This document shows, piece by piece, positions 17,601 to 25,567 of a stretch of 64,000 nt of DNA. The notes beneath the pieces are model-generated. The model worked only from the letters and a program-made list of their open reading frames with translations, was not told the origin of the DNA and made no database searches. Positions within the stretch are counted from its first letter, which is position 1. The number at the start of each line of letters is the position of its first letter. Both the position numbers and the translations under genes were made by a program. This DNA is from Gemmatimonadota bacterium (GTDB lineage Bacteria; Gemmatimonadota; Gemmatimonadetes; Gemmatimonadales; Gemmatimonadaceae): assembly GCA_020161135.1 (NCBI GenBank), contig JAIUOB010000002.1:868001-932000 (forward strand), in the 5' to 3' direction.

Positions 17601-18518
17601 ATGCGCCCTGCACGCGAGCAGCGCGTTGCACGCGTGCTCGGTGCGCGCGTGCGCGCCCGTGTCATCGGTGTGTGTGTTGGTGGCGCCGTGGTGTGGAGCG
17701 CGTGCAGCGCGCCGCCAGCCGCCGCGCCGCCGCCGGCGCCCGCGCCGGAGCCGGCGGTGACGGCCCCGGCACCACCGGTGGACGCGTTGCCCGCGGGCTT
17801 CCGCGCGGCCTTTGCCGACGCCGACGCGCGCGCCCGCGCGCTGGTGTACGGGCTGCAGTGCACGAGCAACGTGGCACGCCTGCGCGCCGGCGGCACCTTC
17901 GGGGCAGCCGCAGCGGCGCCCAAGGCCATTCACTGCGAGCGCACCGCCGACGGCGTGCCGGTGGGTGGTGTCTATGACATCGACAGCAGCTTCCGCACCG
18001 TGCGCCGCCTCGCGCTGGTGCGGCTCGATGGCGGTGGTCGCGTGCGCTACACCGAGCCGGTGGATACTGCGCGTCTCGCGCGGGGCGCCAAGCTCGCGCG
18101 CGACGTGAACGCGCTGGTGGCACCGGCATGGCGTCGGCGCAACCGACCGTTCACCGTGCTCCCCATCGCGGCGAACGGTGCCGTGGAAGCGTGGGTGCTG
18201 CCGCGCGCCACGCGTGCGCGCGCGTTCGTGACCGGTGGCGATGTGGGCTACCAGGTGGGTGCCGATGGCACGCCGACGCTCGTTGCCGATCGCACCGCGA
18301 CGTGGACGCAACTCACCCTGCCGCCCACCGGTCCGCTCGTCATCTACAGCAGCGTGCGCGACGTGGCTGCCGTCGCCGATCTCGTGACTGCGCGCTGGTA
18401 CACTGATCTCGGACGCAGCGTGTCGGTGAGCACCCCCGCCGCCGTGAGCGCGCTGGTCGCAGGGCTCGACTCCGCCACGGGCGGACGGGTGGTGTGGGAG
18501 CACGCGGTACGCAGGTGA
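17601..18518 (+). CDS. Exported hypothetical protein, 305 aa
   Basis: Unrecognised protein that begins with a basic N-terminus, a hydrophobic stretch (VIGVCVGGAVVWSAC) and an Ala/Pro-rich spacer, so it is exported and possibly a lipoprotein through the cysteine near residue 35, although the residues before it are not a textbook lipobox. The mature part is beta-rich (YDIDSSFRTVRRLALVRLDGGG, cut by short loops) and ends with a hydrophobic region. ATG 17601 gives the complete signal sequence. No domain family is recognised and neighbours give no clear hint. Confidence 0.6.
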   Translation: MRPAREQRVARVLGARVRARVIGVCVGGAVVWSACSAPPAAAPPPAPAPEPAVTAPAPPVDALPAGFRAAFADADARARALVYGLQCTSNVARLRAGGTFGAAAAAPKAIHCERTADGVPVGGVYDIDSSFRTVRRLALVRLDGGGRVRYTEPVDTARLARGAKLARDVNALVAPAWRRRNRPFTVLPIAANGAVEAWVLPRATRARAFVTGGDVGYQVGADGTPTLVADRTATWTQLTLPPTGPLVIYSSVRDVAAVADLVTARWYTDLGRSVSVSTPAAVSALVAGLDSATGGRVVWEHAVRR

Positions 18519-18530
18519 ACTGCATACGGC

Positions 18531-18680
18531 GGGAGCGGGACTGCGGGAAGGGAACGACGGGAGCGGGACTGCGGGACGACGGGAACGACGGGCGGACGAG
18601 GTGCCGTCGTCACCGTCGTCACCGTCGTCACCGTCGTCTCGTGGTTGAGCTCCCGTCGTTCCGCTCCCGTCGTACGGCTT
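18531..18680. repeat. GC-rich palindromic repeat, copy 1 (ACGACGGGAGCGG family)
   Basis: An 18-nt unit, GGGAGCGGGACTGCGGGA, occurs at 18531-18548 and 18559-18576. It is followed by three tandem CGTCGTCAC-type 9-mers near 18605-18636 and then by the complementary strand motif (CCGTCGTTCCGCTCCCGTCGT minus one base) at about 18652-18673. The purine-rich left arm and pyrimidine-rich right arm can pair imperfectly. A related element occupies 19838-19995, so this is a dispersed intergenic family. It fills most of the 217-nt gap before the acetamidase gene; no other feature is seen there. Confidence 0.6.
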
Positions 18681-18735
18681 CCGTGGTACTTCTCCCCACC
18701 GTCCCCCGCCCACCACGCCTCAACGCTGCCCCCCC

Positions 18736-19899
18736 ATGCGGCACGCCCTGAACCGACCCCCGCTCGTGGCGGCGCTGCCGCTGCTGCTCGTCGCCGCCTG
18801 CGCGTCCCCGCAGGGCGCCACGCCTCGGTCCACGCGCCCGTTCTGGGGCGCGCCGGCTGCGGGGCGCACGCACACGCTCCTGCCGTCGCCGACCACCGTC
18901 GTGTATGGCGGCTACGACCCGCAGGCGCGCCCCGCGCTACGCGTGGCGTCCGGCGATGTGCTCGATGTGGGAAGTGTGTCGACCTGCGGGACGCGACTGC
19001 TGCAGCCGGGACTCGACAGTGGTCGCATCGAGCCGGCCATCCGCGCGATCCAGGCGGCGGTGCGTGACTCGACGCTGCGCCGCGGCCCGGGCGGCCATGT
19101 GCTCACCGGACCGGTGCACGTCGAGGGCGCGGAGCCCGGCGACGTCCTCGAGGTGCGCCTGCTCGACATCGCGCTCGATGTGCCGTACGCCTGCAACTCG
19201 TTCGGCCCGCGCAGCGGTTTCATTCCCGAAGCGTTCCCCGGGCAATCCAAGTCGCGCATCGTGCCGCTCGACCGTACGCGCATGCTCGGTCACTTCGACG
19301 ACACGCTCGGCATTCACATCCCGCTGCGGCCGTTCTTCGGCAGCATCGGCGTTGCGCCGCCGCCGGCCATGGGGCGCATCAACAGCGCACCGCCGGGGAT
19401 CCACGCCGGCAATCTCGACAACAAGGAGATGGTGGCCGGAACGGTGCTGTACATCCCGGTGCACGTGCCGGGTGCCCTGCTGCTCGTGGGCGACGGTCAC
19501 GCCGCACAGGGTGACGGCGAGGTGGATATCACGGCGCTCGAGACCGCGCTTCGCGGCCGCATGCAGCTCGTGGTGCGCAAGGACCTGCACCTCACCTGGC
19601 CGCGCGGCGAGACGCCGACGCATTGGATTGCCATGGGAGCCGACAGCAACCTCACCACCGCCACCAAGATCGCCGTGAAGGAGGCGATCGCGCTGCTCGT
19701 CGAGGTGCAACGCATGACGCGCGAAGATGCCTACATGCTGGTGAGCACCGCCTGCGACGTGCGCATCACGCAGCTCGTGGATGGCACGATGGGCGCGCAC
19801 GTCATGATTCCGAAGGCGCTGTTCGTGGGGAACGGCGAACCACGGCAGCAGAACAACGGGAGCAGCGACTACGAGAACGGGACGGCGGGACGACGGTAA
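18736..19899 (+). CDS. Lipoprotein of the acetamidase/formamidase family
   Basis: Predicted 387-residue amidohydrolase of the FmdA/AmdA family, which releases ammonia from formamide or acetamide. Family-like segments include HVLTGPVHVEGAEPGDVLEV, PLRPFFGSIGVAPP and the acidic GDGHAAQGDGE motif. It differs from cytoplasmic members in having a signal peptide ending LLLVAACAS, a lipobox, so it should sit in the periplasm or outer membrane. The extreme C-terminus (NNGSSDYENGTAGRR) is encoded by a copy of the intergenic palindromic repeat and probably replaced the ancestral end. Substrate is not known; signal-bearing members are sometimes simply annotated as acetamidase/formamidase. Confidence 0.85.
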   Translation: MRHALNRPPLVAALPLLLVAACASPQGATPRSTRPFWGAPAAGRTHTLLPSPTTVVYGGYDPQARPALRVASGDVLDVGSVSTCGTRLLQPGLDSGRIEPAIRAIQAAVRDSTLRRGPGGHVLTGPVHVEGAEPGDVLEVRLLDIALDVPYACNSFGPRSGFIPEAFPGQSKSRIVPLDRTRMLGHFDDTLGIHIPLRPFFGSIGVAPPPAMGRINSAPPGIHAGNLDNKEMVAGTVLYIPVHVPGALLLVGDGHAAQGDGEVDITALETALRGRMQLVVRKDLHLTWPRGETPTHWIAMGADSNLTTATKIAVKEAIALLVEVQRMTREDAYMLVSTACDVRITQLVDGTMGAHVMIPKALFVGNGEPRQQNNGSSDYENGTAGRR

Positions 19900-19995
19900 C
19901 CACTGGGACGATCGCGGCGCGCATCACCCGTGGTTGCCGTCGTCTCGTTGGTGGGCTTCCGTCGTTCCGCTCCCGTCGTTCTGCTCCCGTGGTTT
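19838..19995. repeat. Large imperfect palindrome, copy 2 of the ACGACGGGAGCGG family
   Basis: Left arm from AACCACGGCAGCAGAACAAC (about 19838) to GACGACGGTAACCAC (ending about 19903); right arm from GTGGTTGCCGTCGTC (about 19930) to CTGCTCCCGTGGTTT (ending about 19995). The arms are roughly 65 nt and pair imperfectly along their length. The left arm lies inside the last 20 codons of the acetamidase gene; the right arm ends at the stop of the convergent kinase gene, so it may act as a terminator for both. Confidence 0.65.
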
Positions 19996-19996
19996 G

Positions 19997-20611
19997 CTAT
20001 TCCTGCCGGTCTTCATAGGGAATCTCCCGGAACGCCGGCAACCCCGCCGCCTCGATCACCGCGAGCAGCCCTTCGCGCGTGTGAAACTCCATGCCGTCGC
20101 GATCGACCTGCACGGCACCCGGGTACGACGCCACGAGACGACGAAACTCGCCGTCGATGAGGCGGAATCGCTCGATCATGCGCTCGACTGCCTCGTGCGG
20201 GCGACCGCGACGGCGAATGTGCTGCTCGATCGTGTCGGTGCTCGACGTGAGCACCACCGTGCAGTCGGGCGCCCACGCATCCCCGATCGCCAACACGCCG
20301 TGCAGCGCCTCGTGCACCTCGACGGGATACTCGGCGATGTGCGCCTCGAGGGTGATGCGCGCCCCTTCGATGAGCACGACCGCGCCGGGCTCGTCGTGCG
20401 TGGCGGCATGCCGGTAGTTGGCGTCGTAGAGGCGCGCGAAGTACTCGGTCACACCCACGGGATTGCGGCCGGCCGCGATGTCGGCGAGCACCCGCGGATC
20501 CCACACGCCCTGCTCGCCTTCGCCGTACGAGCCGTTGCGATAGAGATCGCCGAGTTGGCGCACGAGGGTGCTCTTCCCCACTCCGGGTCCACCGACGATG
20601 GCGACGCGCAT
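19997..20611 (-). CDS. P-loop ATPase / nucleoside-kinase-like protein
   Basis: Predicted 204-residue cytoplasmic protein with a Walker A motif GGPGVGKST at residues 7-15 at the very N-terminus, the layout of small nucleoside and nucleotide kinases and NadR-type kinases. Further on are a VVLIEGARITLEAH segment (Walker B-like hydrophobic run with a charged end) and an arginine-rich lid-like stretch HIRRRGRPHEAVERMIERFR. ATG 20611 is chosen because GGAG is 8 nt upstream and the P-loop follows directly; in-frame upstream codons are non-conserved. Substrate cannot be read from the sequence. Confidence 0.7.
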   Translation of the reverse strand: MRVAIVGGPGVGKSTLVRQLGDLYRNGSYGEGEQGVWDPRVLADIAAGRNPVGVTEYFARLYDANYRHAATHDEPGAVVLIEGARITLEAHIAEYPVEVHEALHGVLAIGDAWAPDCTVVLTSSTDTIEQHIRRRGRPHEAVERMIERFRLIDGEFRRLVASYPGAVQVDRDGMEFHTREGLLAVIEAAGLPAFREIPYEDRQE

Positions 20612-20799
20612 GACTGATCTCCGGTCGGTCACGCGCCGGATCATTCCGCCGTCGTGCCAACTGTTCGCGGCCAATCTAGCCGCATGTGCTCCCACCGGCA
20701 CAGCGCGCCGGTCACCGCGCCGTCACCGATGACCGCGACGCGCTGACGTTTCGTCACAGGGGAGAAACCCATGGTCGCGCTGCAGCGCCGTATGGATGC

Positions 20800-22002
20800 A
20801 TGCGCTTCCTCTCCTCTTCAGCCGCACGCCGGCTGCGCCGACTGCGCCCGCTCGACGCGGCGCTCGTGGTGCTCACGACCATGCCGGTCACCGCCGCAGC
20901 GCAGGGCGGCGCCTTCATCACCCGCCTCGGCACCGACACGGTGCAGGTCGAGACGTTCGCCCGCAGCGGCGCGCGCATCACGGGCGCGATCGTCACCCGC
21001 GCGCCCACGGCGCGCCTGCTGCGCTACGAGATCACGCTTGCCCCGGACGGGCGGTTCGCGTCCTACGTGCAGACGACGTGGCGCGGCGACGGCGCGCCGC
21101 TGGGCGCCACCACCGCGCGCGCCTCGCTCACGTACCAGGGCGACACGATCGTGCGTGAGGCGCCCGACCGCAGCGGCGCGCTGGTGACCGATCGCATCGC
21201 GGCGCCGGAGGGCGCGTTCCCGCTCGGCACGATTCCGCTGGGCATGTCCTTCCTGGTGCTCGAGCACGCCCTTGGCCGCGCGCGACTGTCGTCCGGCACG
21301 CCGGCCATGCTGCATCGGCTCGCCCTCCTCCCGACGCAACGCACGCCGTCGCACACGAGCGTGTTGTATGCAGCGCGGGATTCGGTGGACGTGGACTATT
21401 TCGGACAGGGGCGATTCGGCGCCACCTTCGATCGGGACGGTGCGCTGCTGCGCTCCGACTGGCGCAACACGACGTATCAGGTGGTCGTCACGCGAGTGCC
21501 GGCCATCGACGTGGAGCGCATCGGCGCGGCGTGGCACGCCGATGACGTGGCGGGCCGCGGCGCCGGCGCGTTGTCGCCGCGCGACTCCGTGCCGTTCACG
21601 GTTGGCCGCGCGTCCGGCGCGATCGTGTATGCACGACCTGCGGCGCGCGGGCGCTCGATCTGGGGCGGCGTGGTGCCGTGGGATCGCATCTGGCGCCTCG
21701 GTGCCGACTTCGCCACGCGCCTGCACCTCACCGACACGCTGCAGATCGGCCCCGCGCGCATCCCCGCCGGCGAGTACACCCTCTGGATGCTGCCATCGCC
21801 CACGCAGCCGCTGCTCGTCGTGAGCCGCCTGCAGCGCGTCTTCGGCACGCAGTACACCCCCGCGCAGGATCTCGTGCGCGTGCCGCTCGCCGTCGACACG
21901 GGCGTGCCGCCGACCGAGCGCCTCACCCTCGCCGTGCGCGACGCGACGCTCACCATCGCCTGGGGCGACCGCACGTATCGCGTGGCCCTCACGCCTCCCT
22001 GA
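20800..22002 (+). CDS. Exported DUF2911-domain protein
   Basis: Predicted 400-residue exported protein with a signal peptide ending VTAAAQG. The N-terminal two thirds form a beta-rich region seen in Gemmatimonadota-style secreted proteins. The last 140 residues match DUF2911: GRSIWGGVVPWDRIWRLGAD, then RIPAGEYTLWMLPS and VVSRLQRVFGTQY. The function of DUF2911 is unknown. ATG 20800 yields the signal peptide directly; an upstream in-frame extension would place 38 non-hydrophobic residues ahead of it. It is followed 18 nt later by the tandem retropepsin gene and may be co-transcribed with it. Confidence 0.78.
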   Translation: MRFLSSSAARRLRRLRPLDAALVVLTTMPVTAAAQGGAFITRLGTDTVQVETFARSGARITGAIVTRAPTARLLRYEITLAPDGRFASYVQTTWRGDGAPLGATTARASLTYQGDTIVREAPDRSGALVTDRIAAPEGAFPLGTIPLGMSFLVLEHALGRARLSSGTPAMLHRLALLPTQRTPSHTSVLYAARDSVDVDYFGQGRFGATFDRDGALLRSDWRNTTYQVVVTRVPAIDVERIGAAWHADDVAGRGAGALSPRDSVPFTVGRASGAIVYARPAARGRSIWGGVVPWDRIWRLGADFATRLHLTDTLQIGPARIPAGEYTLWMLPSPTQPLLVVSRLQRVFGTQYTPAQDLVRVPLAVDTGVPPTERLTLAVRDATLTIAWGDRTYRVALTPP

Positions 22003-22020
22003 CTCCACCGCCGCATCCTC

Positions 22021-23436
22021 ATGTCCGGACTCCGCCTCGCTCTTGCCACGCTCCTGTTCGCCGGCGTGGCACCGCACGCCCACGCGCAGTGTCGCAGCTG
22101 GTTCGTCGCCCGCACCGCCAACACCATCGAGCTGCGCGCGCGCACGGTGGCCCCCGGCGCCGCCGACACGGTCCCCCTCGACGGCACACCCATCGTGACC
22201 GTGGTCCTCGCCGTGTCGGAGGGTCAGGCGGGCGATATCGTGCAACGCGCGCGCGGCGGGCAGGTGGTGAGTCGTTGCCAGCGGGACACGCTCGTGGTGT
22301 CGCTGCTCCGCGACGGCGCGGCGCGCGAACTCATGCGTCAGCCGCTCGCCACGCTGCAGGCGCGCCGCGTGGTGGTGAACGTGACGGGCGGCGATGGCGT
22401 GACCGCGCGGTGGCGCCTCGACGGCTGGGAGAAGGCCGCGCGCGACAACGCCCCGGTCGTCGACATGTTCCGCGGCGCCGTACCGATGGGCGCGGGCGAT
22501 CACGCCATCACCACCGTCGTGGATGCGTTCGTACCGGCACCCTCGCTGGTCGCGCAGATCCCCCTCGACACACGATCGGGCTATCCCATCGCCACCCTGT
22601 CGTTCGGCGCCACGGCCACCGCGGCGCCGCGCCGCGCGGTCGTCGATCTTGCCGCAGCCACCACCATCGTCCGGCGTGCGGCGCTGCCGTCCGGCGTGAC
22701 GCCACGACCGGTGAGCATGCGTCAGCAGTCGGCCGAGGGTGTGCGAGTCCTTCCGCTCGCTGGCGAAGGCGCGGGCGGCAGCGTGGACGGATTCTCCGCA
22801 GCGACGCTCCCCACGCTCACGATCGGTGCCACCACGCTGCGCAACGTCGAGGTCCTCGTCCTCGAGGCGCTGCCGAACATCGGTGGCGCGCCGCTCGATG
22901 CCATCGTCGGGCTCGACCTGCTGCGCACCGCAGGGCGGCTCTCGTTCACCCGACAGGACAGCGTGCGAACGCTCCTCACGCTGGGGCCGTCCCCGGCGCC
23001 CCGCGCCCCCGACGCGACGGCGACGATGCGCGCGGTGGGGGCGCTGTGGGGCATCGACGCGACAGTGCGCGCACCGAGCGCAGCCGCACCGGTCACTCCA
23101 CTCTTCCTCGTGCTCGACTCGGGGGCGCCGTTCACCGTGCTCGGGTCCGCCGCCGCGCGCGCAGCCGCCCTCGCGCTCACGCCGTCGCCGGGCCCGGCGC
23201 CACGCGGGCTCGACGGTGCGCCGCTGACGATGTCGGATGCGGCTATCGGCACGCTGCAGGTGGGCGCAGCGGGACGCTCGGCCGCCGTGCCGATCACGCA
23301 GGTGCGCGTGGCCGACCTGCCGGTCCTCGCGAAGATCCGCAGCGCCGGCGTCGGGCTGCTCGGCTTCGACGCCCTGCGCGTCGTGTCCCGGGTGGAGCTC
23401 GACTTCGGCGCCGAACAGCTGCGTCTCTGGCGCTGA
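22021..23436 (+). CDS. Exported tandem retropepsin-like aspartyl protease
   Basis: Predicted 471-residue exported protein with signal peptide ending HAHAQ. Two retropepsin-like lobes are visible. The second has the active-site triplet Asp366-Ser-Gly in VLDSGAPFTVLG and ends with LLGFDALRVVSRVELDFG. The first has the equivalent position as Asp209-Leu-Ala in AVVDLAAATTIV and ends GLDLLRTAGRLSF. In single-chain pepsins both lobes supply a D-T/S-G; here the first lobe lacks the glycine, so activity in a pepsin-like arrangement is doubtful, although a homodimer of second lobes is possible. An N-terminal region of about 180 residues is unassigned. Confidence 0.78.
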   Translation: MSGLRLALATLLFAGVAPHAHAQCRSWFVARTANTIELRARTVAPGAADTVPLDGTPIVTVVLAVSEGQAGDIVQRARGGQVVSRCQRDTLVVSLLRDGAARELMRQPLATLQARRVVVNVTGGDGVTARWRLDGWEKAARDNAPVVDMFRGAVPMGAGDHAITTVVDAFVPAPSLVAQIPLDTRSGYPIATLSFGATATAAPRRAVVDLAAATTIVRRAALPSGVTPRPVSMRQQSAEGVRVLPLAGEGAGGSVDGFSAATLPTLTIGATTLRNVEVLVLEALPNIGGAPLDAIVGLDLLRTAGRLSFTRQDSVRTLLTLGPSPAPRAPDATATMRAVGALWGIDATVRAPSAAAPVTPLFLVLDSGAPFTVLGSAAARAAALALTPSPGPAPRGLDGAPLTMSDAAIGTLQVGAAGRSAAVPITQVRVADLPVLAKIRSAGVGLLGFDALRVVSRVELDFGAEQLRLWR

Positions 23437-23553
23437 GCGGCATGCGCGCCGCATGGCGGCCACCGGCTTGCGGCGTCACCTTTCCCGGGCGTCCCGCGGA
23501 CGGAACCGCGGGTCGTGTCGACGCCGACGGCGCCCGCGCGCCATGAGGGAAGT

Positions 23554-24516
23554 ATGCCGCTGCCAGTGCAGTCACACGTGTGGAAGGACAATCGCGCCCT
23601 GCTCCTCGTGCATGGCATCGGCAATGCGAAGCCGGGCGACTATCAGGATCTCGTGCAGGCCGTGCGCACCGCTCTCGGCAGCGAGGCCGATGGGATCGCC
23701 ATCTACCAGTTGTTCTACGATCAGGTGAACGACTGGTTCGCAGCCAAGAACAACCTCGGCGCATTGTTCGCGCAGGCGCTCGATGCGGTGGCCGACCAGA
23801 TCGACGACGAGGTGCTGGGGCCGGTGCTGGCCGACGTGCTCGGTGATGTGCTCTGGCCCGTGCTCGTGGCCGATGCGCGGGCTGCGGTGCGCGAAGCGTA
23901 CCTGCTGCAGCTCAAGCAGATCGTGAGCGACGGCGTGGCCGCCGGCATTCCCGCCGCGCATCAGCGGCTCAGCATCATCTGCCACTCGCTCGGCTGCTTC
24001 CACACCTACGAGACGCTGCACCACGCGGCGGTCACGAAGTCGGCGATGCTGCAGCCGGCCACGCATGGCGTGCGCTTCGAGAATGTCGTCTTCATGGCGT
24101 CGCCGGTGCAGCTCATCCGCACCGTGGCCATGAAGCTCGGGTCGCTCGTGCCCAACCGGCGCACGCTGTACACGGGGCGCGACGAGGCGCTGTCGATTCC
24201 GTCGCAGGTGAAGACGCTGGGCGGCACGGTGACATCGGTGCAGCGATGGATCTCCATCACCGGTGCCCTCGACCCGGTGGGCGGGCACTTCTTCCGCAGC
24301 AAGGCCGATTGGGCATACATGGACGTGCCCGGCACCTCGGAGGCGCTCATCGACGCGCAGTCGGCGCTCAACATCTCCACCAAGGCGCAACTGGTGGCCA
24401 CACTCAAGGCGTCGCTGCGCGACCACGAGGCGCCCGTCATCACGCCGCAGAATCCGCACAGCTGGACCGCGTACGTCGAACGCAACACCGACAAGCTGAA
24501 GGGGTGGCTGACATGA
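23554..24516 (+). CDS. Alpha/beta-hydrolase fold protein
   Basis: Predicted 320-residue soluble protein without a signal peptide. LLLVHGIGN near residue 20 is the oxyanion-hole strand of alpha/beta hydrolases, and IICHSLGC is the nucleophile elbow (GxSxG variant with Cys at the first position). The segment FENVVFMASPV continues the core sheet. The family includes lipases and esterases acting on membrane lipids, but the substrate is open. ATG 23554 is chosen because GAGGGA stands close upstream; a GTG at 23515 is in frame. Its TGA overlaps the ATG of the next gene (ATGA), so the two are translationally coupled. Confidence 0.78.
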   Translation: MPLPVQSHVWKDNRALLLVHGIGNAKPGDYQDLVQAVRTALGSEADGIAIYQLFYDQVNDWFAAKNNLGALFAQALDAVADQIDDEVLGPVLADVLGDVLWPVLVADARAAVREAYLLQLKQIVSDGVAAGIPAAHQRLSIICHSLGCFHTYETLHHAAVTKSAMLQPATHGVRFENVVFMASPVQLIRTVAMKLGSLVPNRRTLYTGRDEALSIPSQVKTLGGTVTSVQRWISITGALDPVGGHFFRSKADWAYMDVPGTSEALIDAQSALNISTKAQLVATLKASLRDHEAPVITPQNPHSWTAYVERNTDKLKGWLT

Positions 24517-25466
24517 GTGCGCGCCGCATGGCATGCCGACTGCTGCTCGCCGGCGTCGTGGCCGGCGCGAGCGCGTGGCCGACCGCGACGCAGGCGCAAC
24601 CGGCTGCGGCGCGCCTCGATACCGCCGCACTGCGCACACTCACGCTGGGCGACCTGCTGGACAGTGCCCGCGTGGCCGATTCCCTCGCCGCCGTGGCGCC
24701 GGCGGTGCGCGCCAAGCGCGTCGAGCTCACACAGCGTCTCACGCGCGCCGAAGTGCAGTCGCAGAGGCTCTGGGCCCTGGGCGATGCCCACGTGGGCTTC
24801 GTGACCGTGGCGCGCCGCCGATACGCGGCGCTCTCCACCGCCGAGGCCGCCGCGCTCGACACGCTGGCGGCCATTCTGGAAGAGGAGGTGCGCACGCCCC
24901 TCGACGCCGCGGTGGGGCGCACGCGCGCCGTACCGCTCATGGCGCCGGTTGATGCCTTCAATGCGGGGCGACGCAGTCGGTCGATGCTCGACAGCCGCGA
25001 GAAGCTGGCGCGCTTCGAGCGCAAGTACGGCCCCGATGCCCCCACGCGCAACGGCGCCGAGGTGGCGCTCAACTTCGCCGCGCAGTTCGTGCCGGGCTTT
25101 CGGGCGAATCGCGACGAGTGGCCCTCGCGCGCCGAGCTCATCGCCTCGTACGTGCCCACGTATCTCGCGGTGCCGCGCGACGGCGGCAAGACGAGCGCCG
25201 TGACGGCCGCCGAAGCCGGCGTGCGCCTCTACATCTGGCGCGACGGCTGGGGCGGCAAGAGCGGGGGCGCGTTGCGTCCGGGGTTCGTGTCGTTCGGCCT
25301 GCTGGCGGCTGGCGCGCGGGACGGCGCGTTCGTGTCGCCGTTCTCCGGCCAGTCGCGCATCGGCGGCTTCGTGGGGTGGGGCGCCGCCAAGATCGGCGTC
25401 ATTGGCGGGCGTGACACGCGCGTGCTCATCACGCGGCAGGTGCAGCTCGTGCCGTGGGTGTTCTGA
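24513..25466 (+). CDS. Exported hypothetical protein coupled to the hydrolase
   Basis: Unrecognised 317-residue protein with a clear Sec signal peptide ending TATQAQ. The first half is helical and Ala/Arg/Leu-rich, suggesting coiled coil (residues about 35-150). The second half is beta-rich and Gly-rich (RDGWGGKSGGALRPGF, then GGFVGWGAAKIGVIGG). It starts within the stop of the alpha/beta hydrolase gene (ATGA), so the two products are made together, although one appears cytoplasmic and the other exported. Confidence 0.65.
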   Translation: MSARRMACRLLLAGVVAGASAWPTATQAQPAAARLDTAALRTLTLGDLLDSARVADSLAAVAPAVRAKRVELTQRLTRAEVQSQRLWALGDAHVGFVTVARRRYAALSTAEAAALDTLAAILEEEVRTPLDAAVGRTRAVPLMAPVDAFNAGRRSRSMLDSREKLARFERKYGPDAPTRNGAEVALNFAAQFVPGFRANRDEWPSRAELIASYVPTYLAVPRDGGKTSAVTAAEAGVRLYIWRDGWGGKSGGALRPGFVSFGLLAAGARDGAFVSPFSGQSRIGGFVGWGAAKIGVIGGRDTRVLITRQVQLVPWVF

Positions 25467-25535
25467 GCACACCGCGCACCGCCGGCGCGGGCGGCGCGCC
25501 CCGCATCATGTAACGCTCGCGCGGCGCGGGAGACT

Positions 25536-25567
25536 GGGACTCCGGACCTTTCACCTTCCGGAGTCCC
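25536..25567 (+). promoter_or_regulatory. 10-bp hairpin covering the ribosome binding site of the esterase gene
   Basis: GGGACTCCGG at 25536-25545 pairs perfectly with CCGGAGTCCC at 25558-25567, with a 12-nt loop. The right arm ends at the base before the GTG start at 25568 and contains the only Shine-Dalgarno-like sequence, GGAG. It could sequester the start site or act as a terminator of the upstream gene; no T-run follows. Confidence 0.55.
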
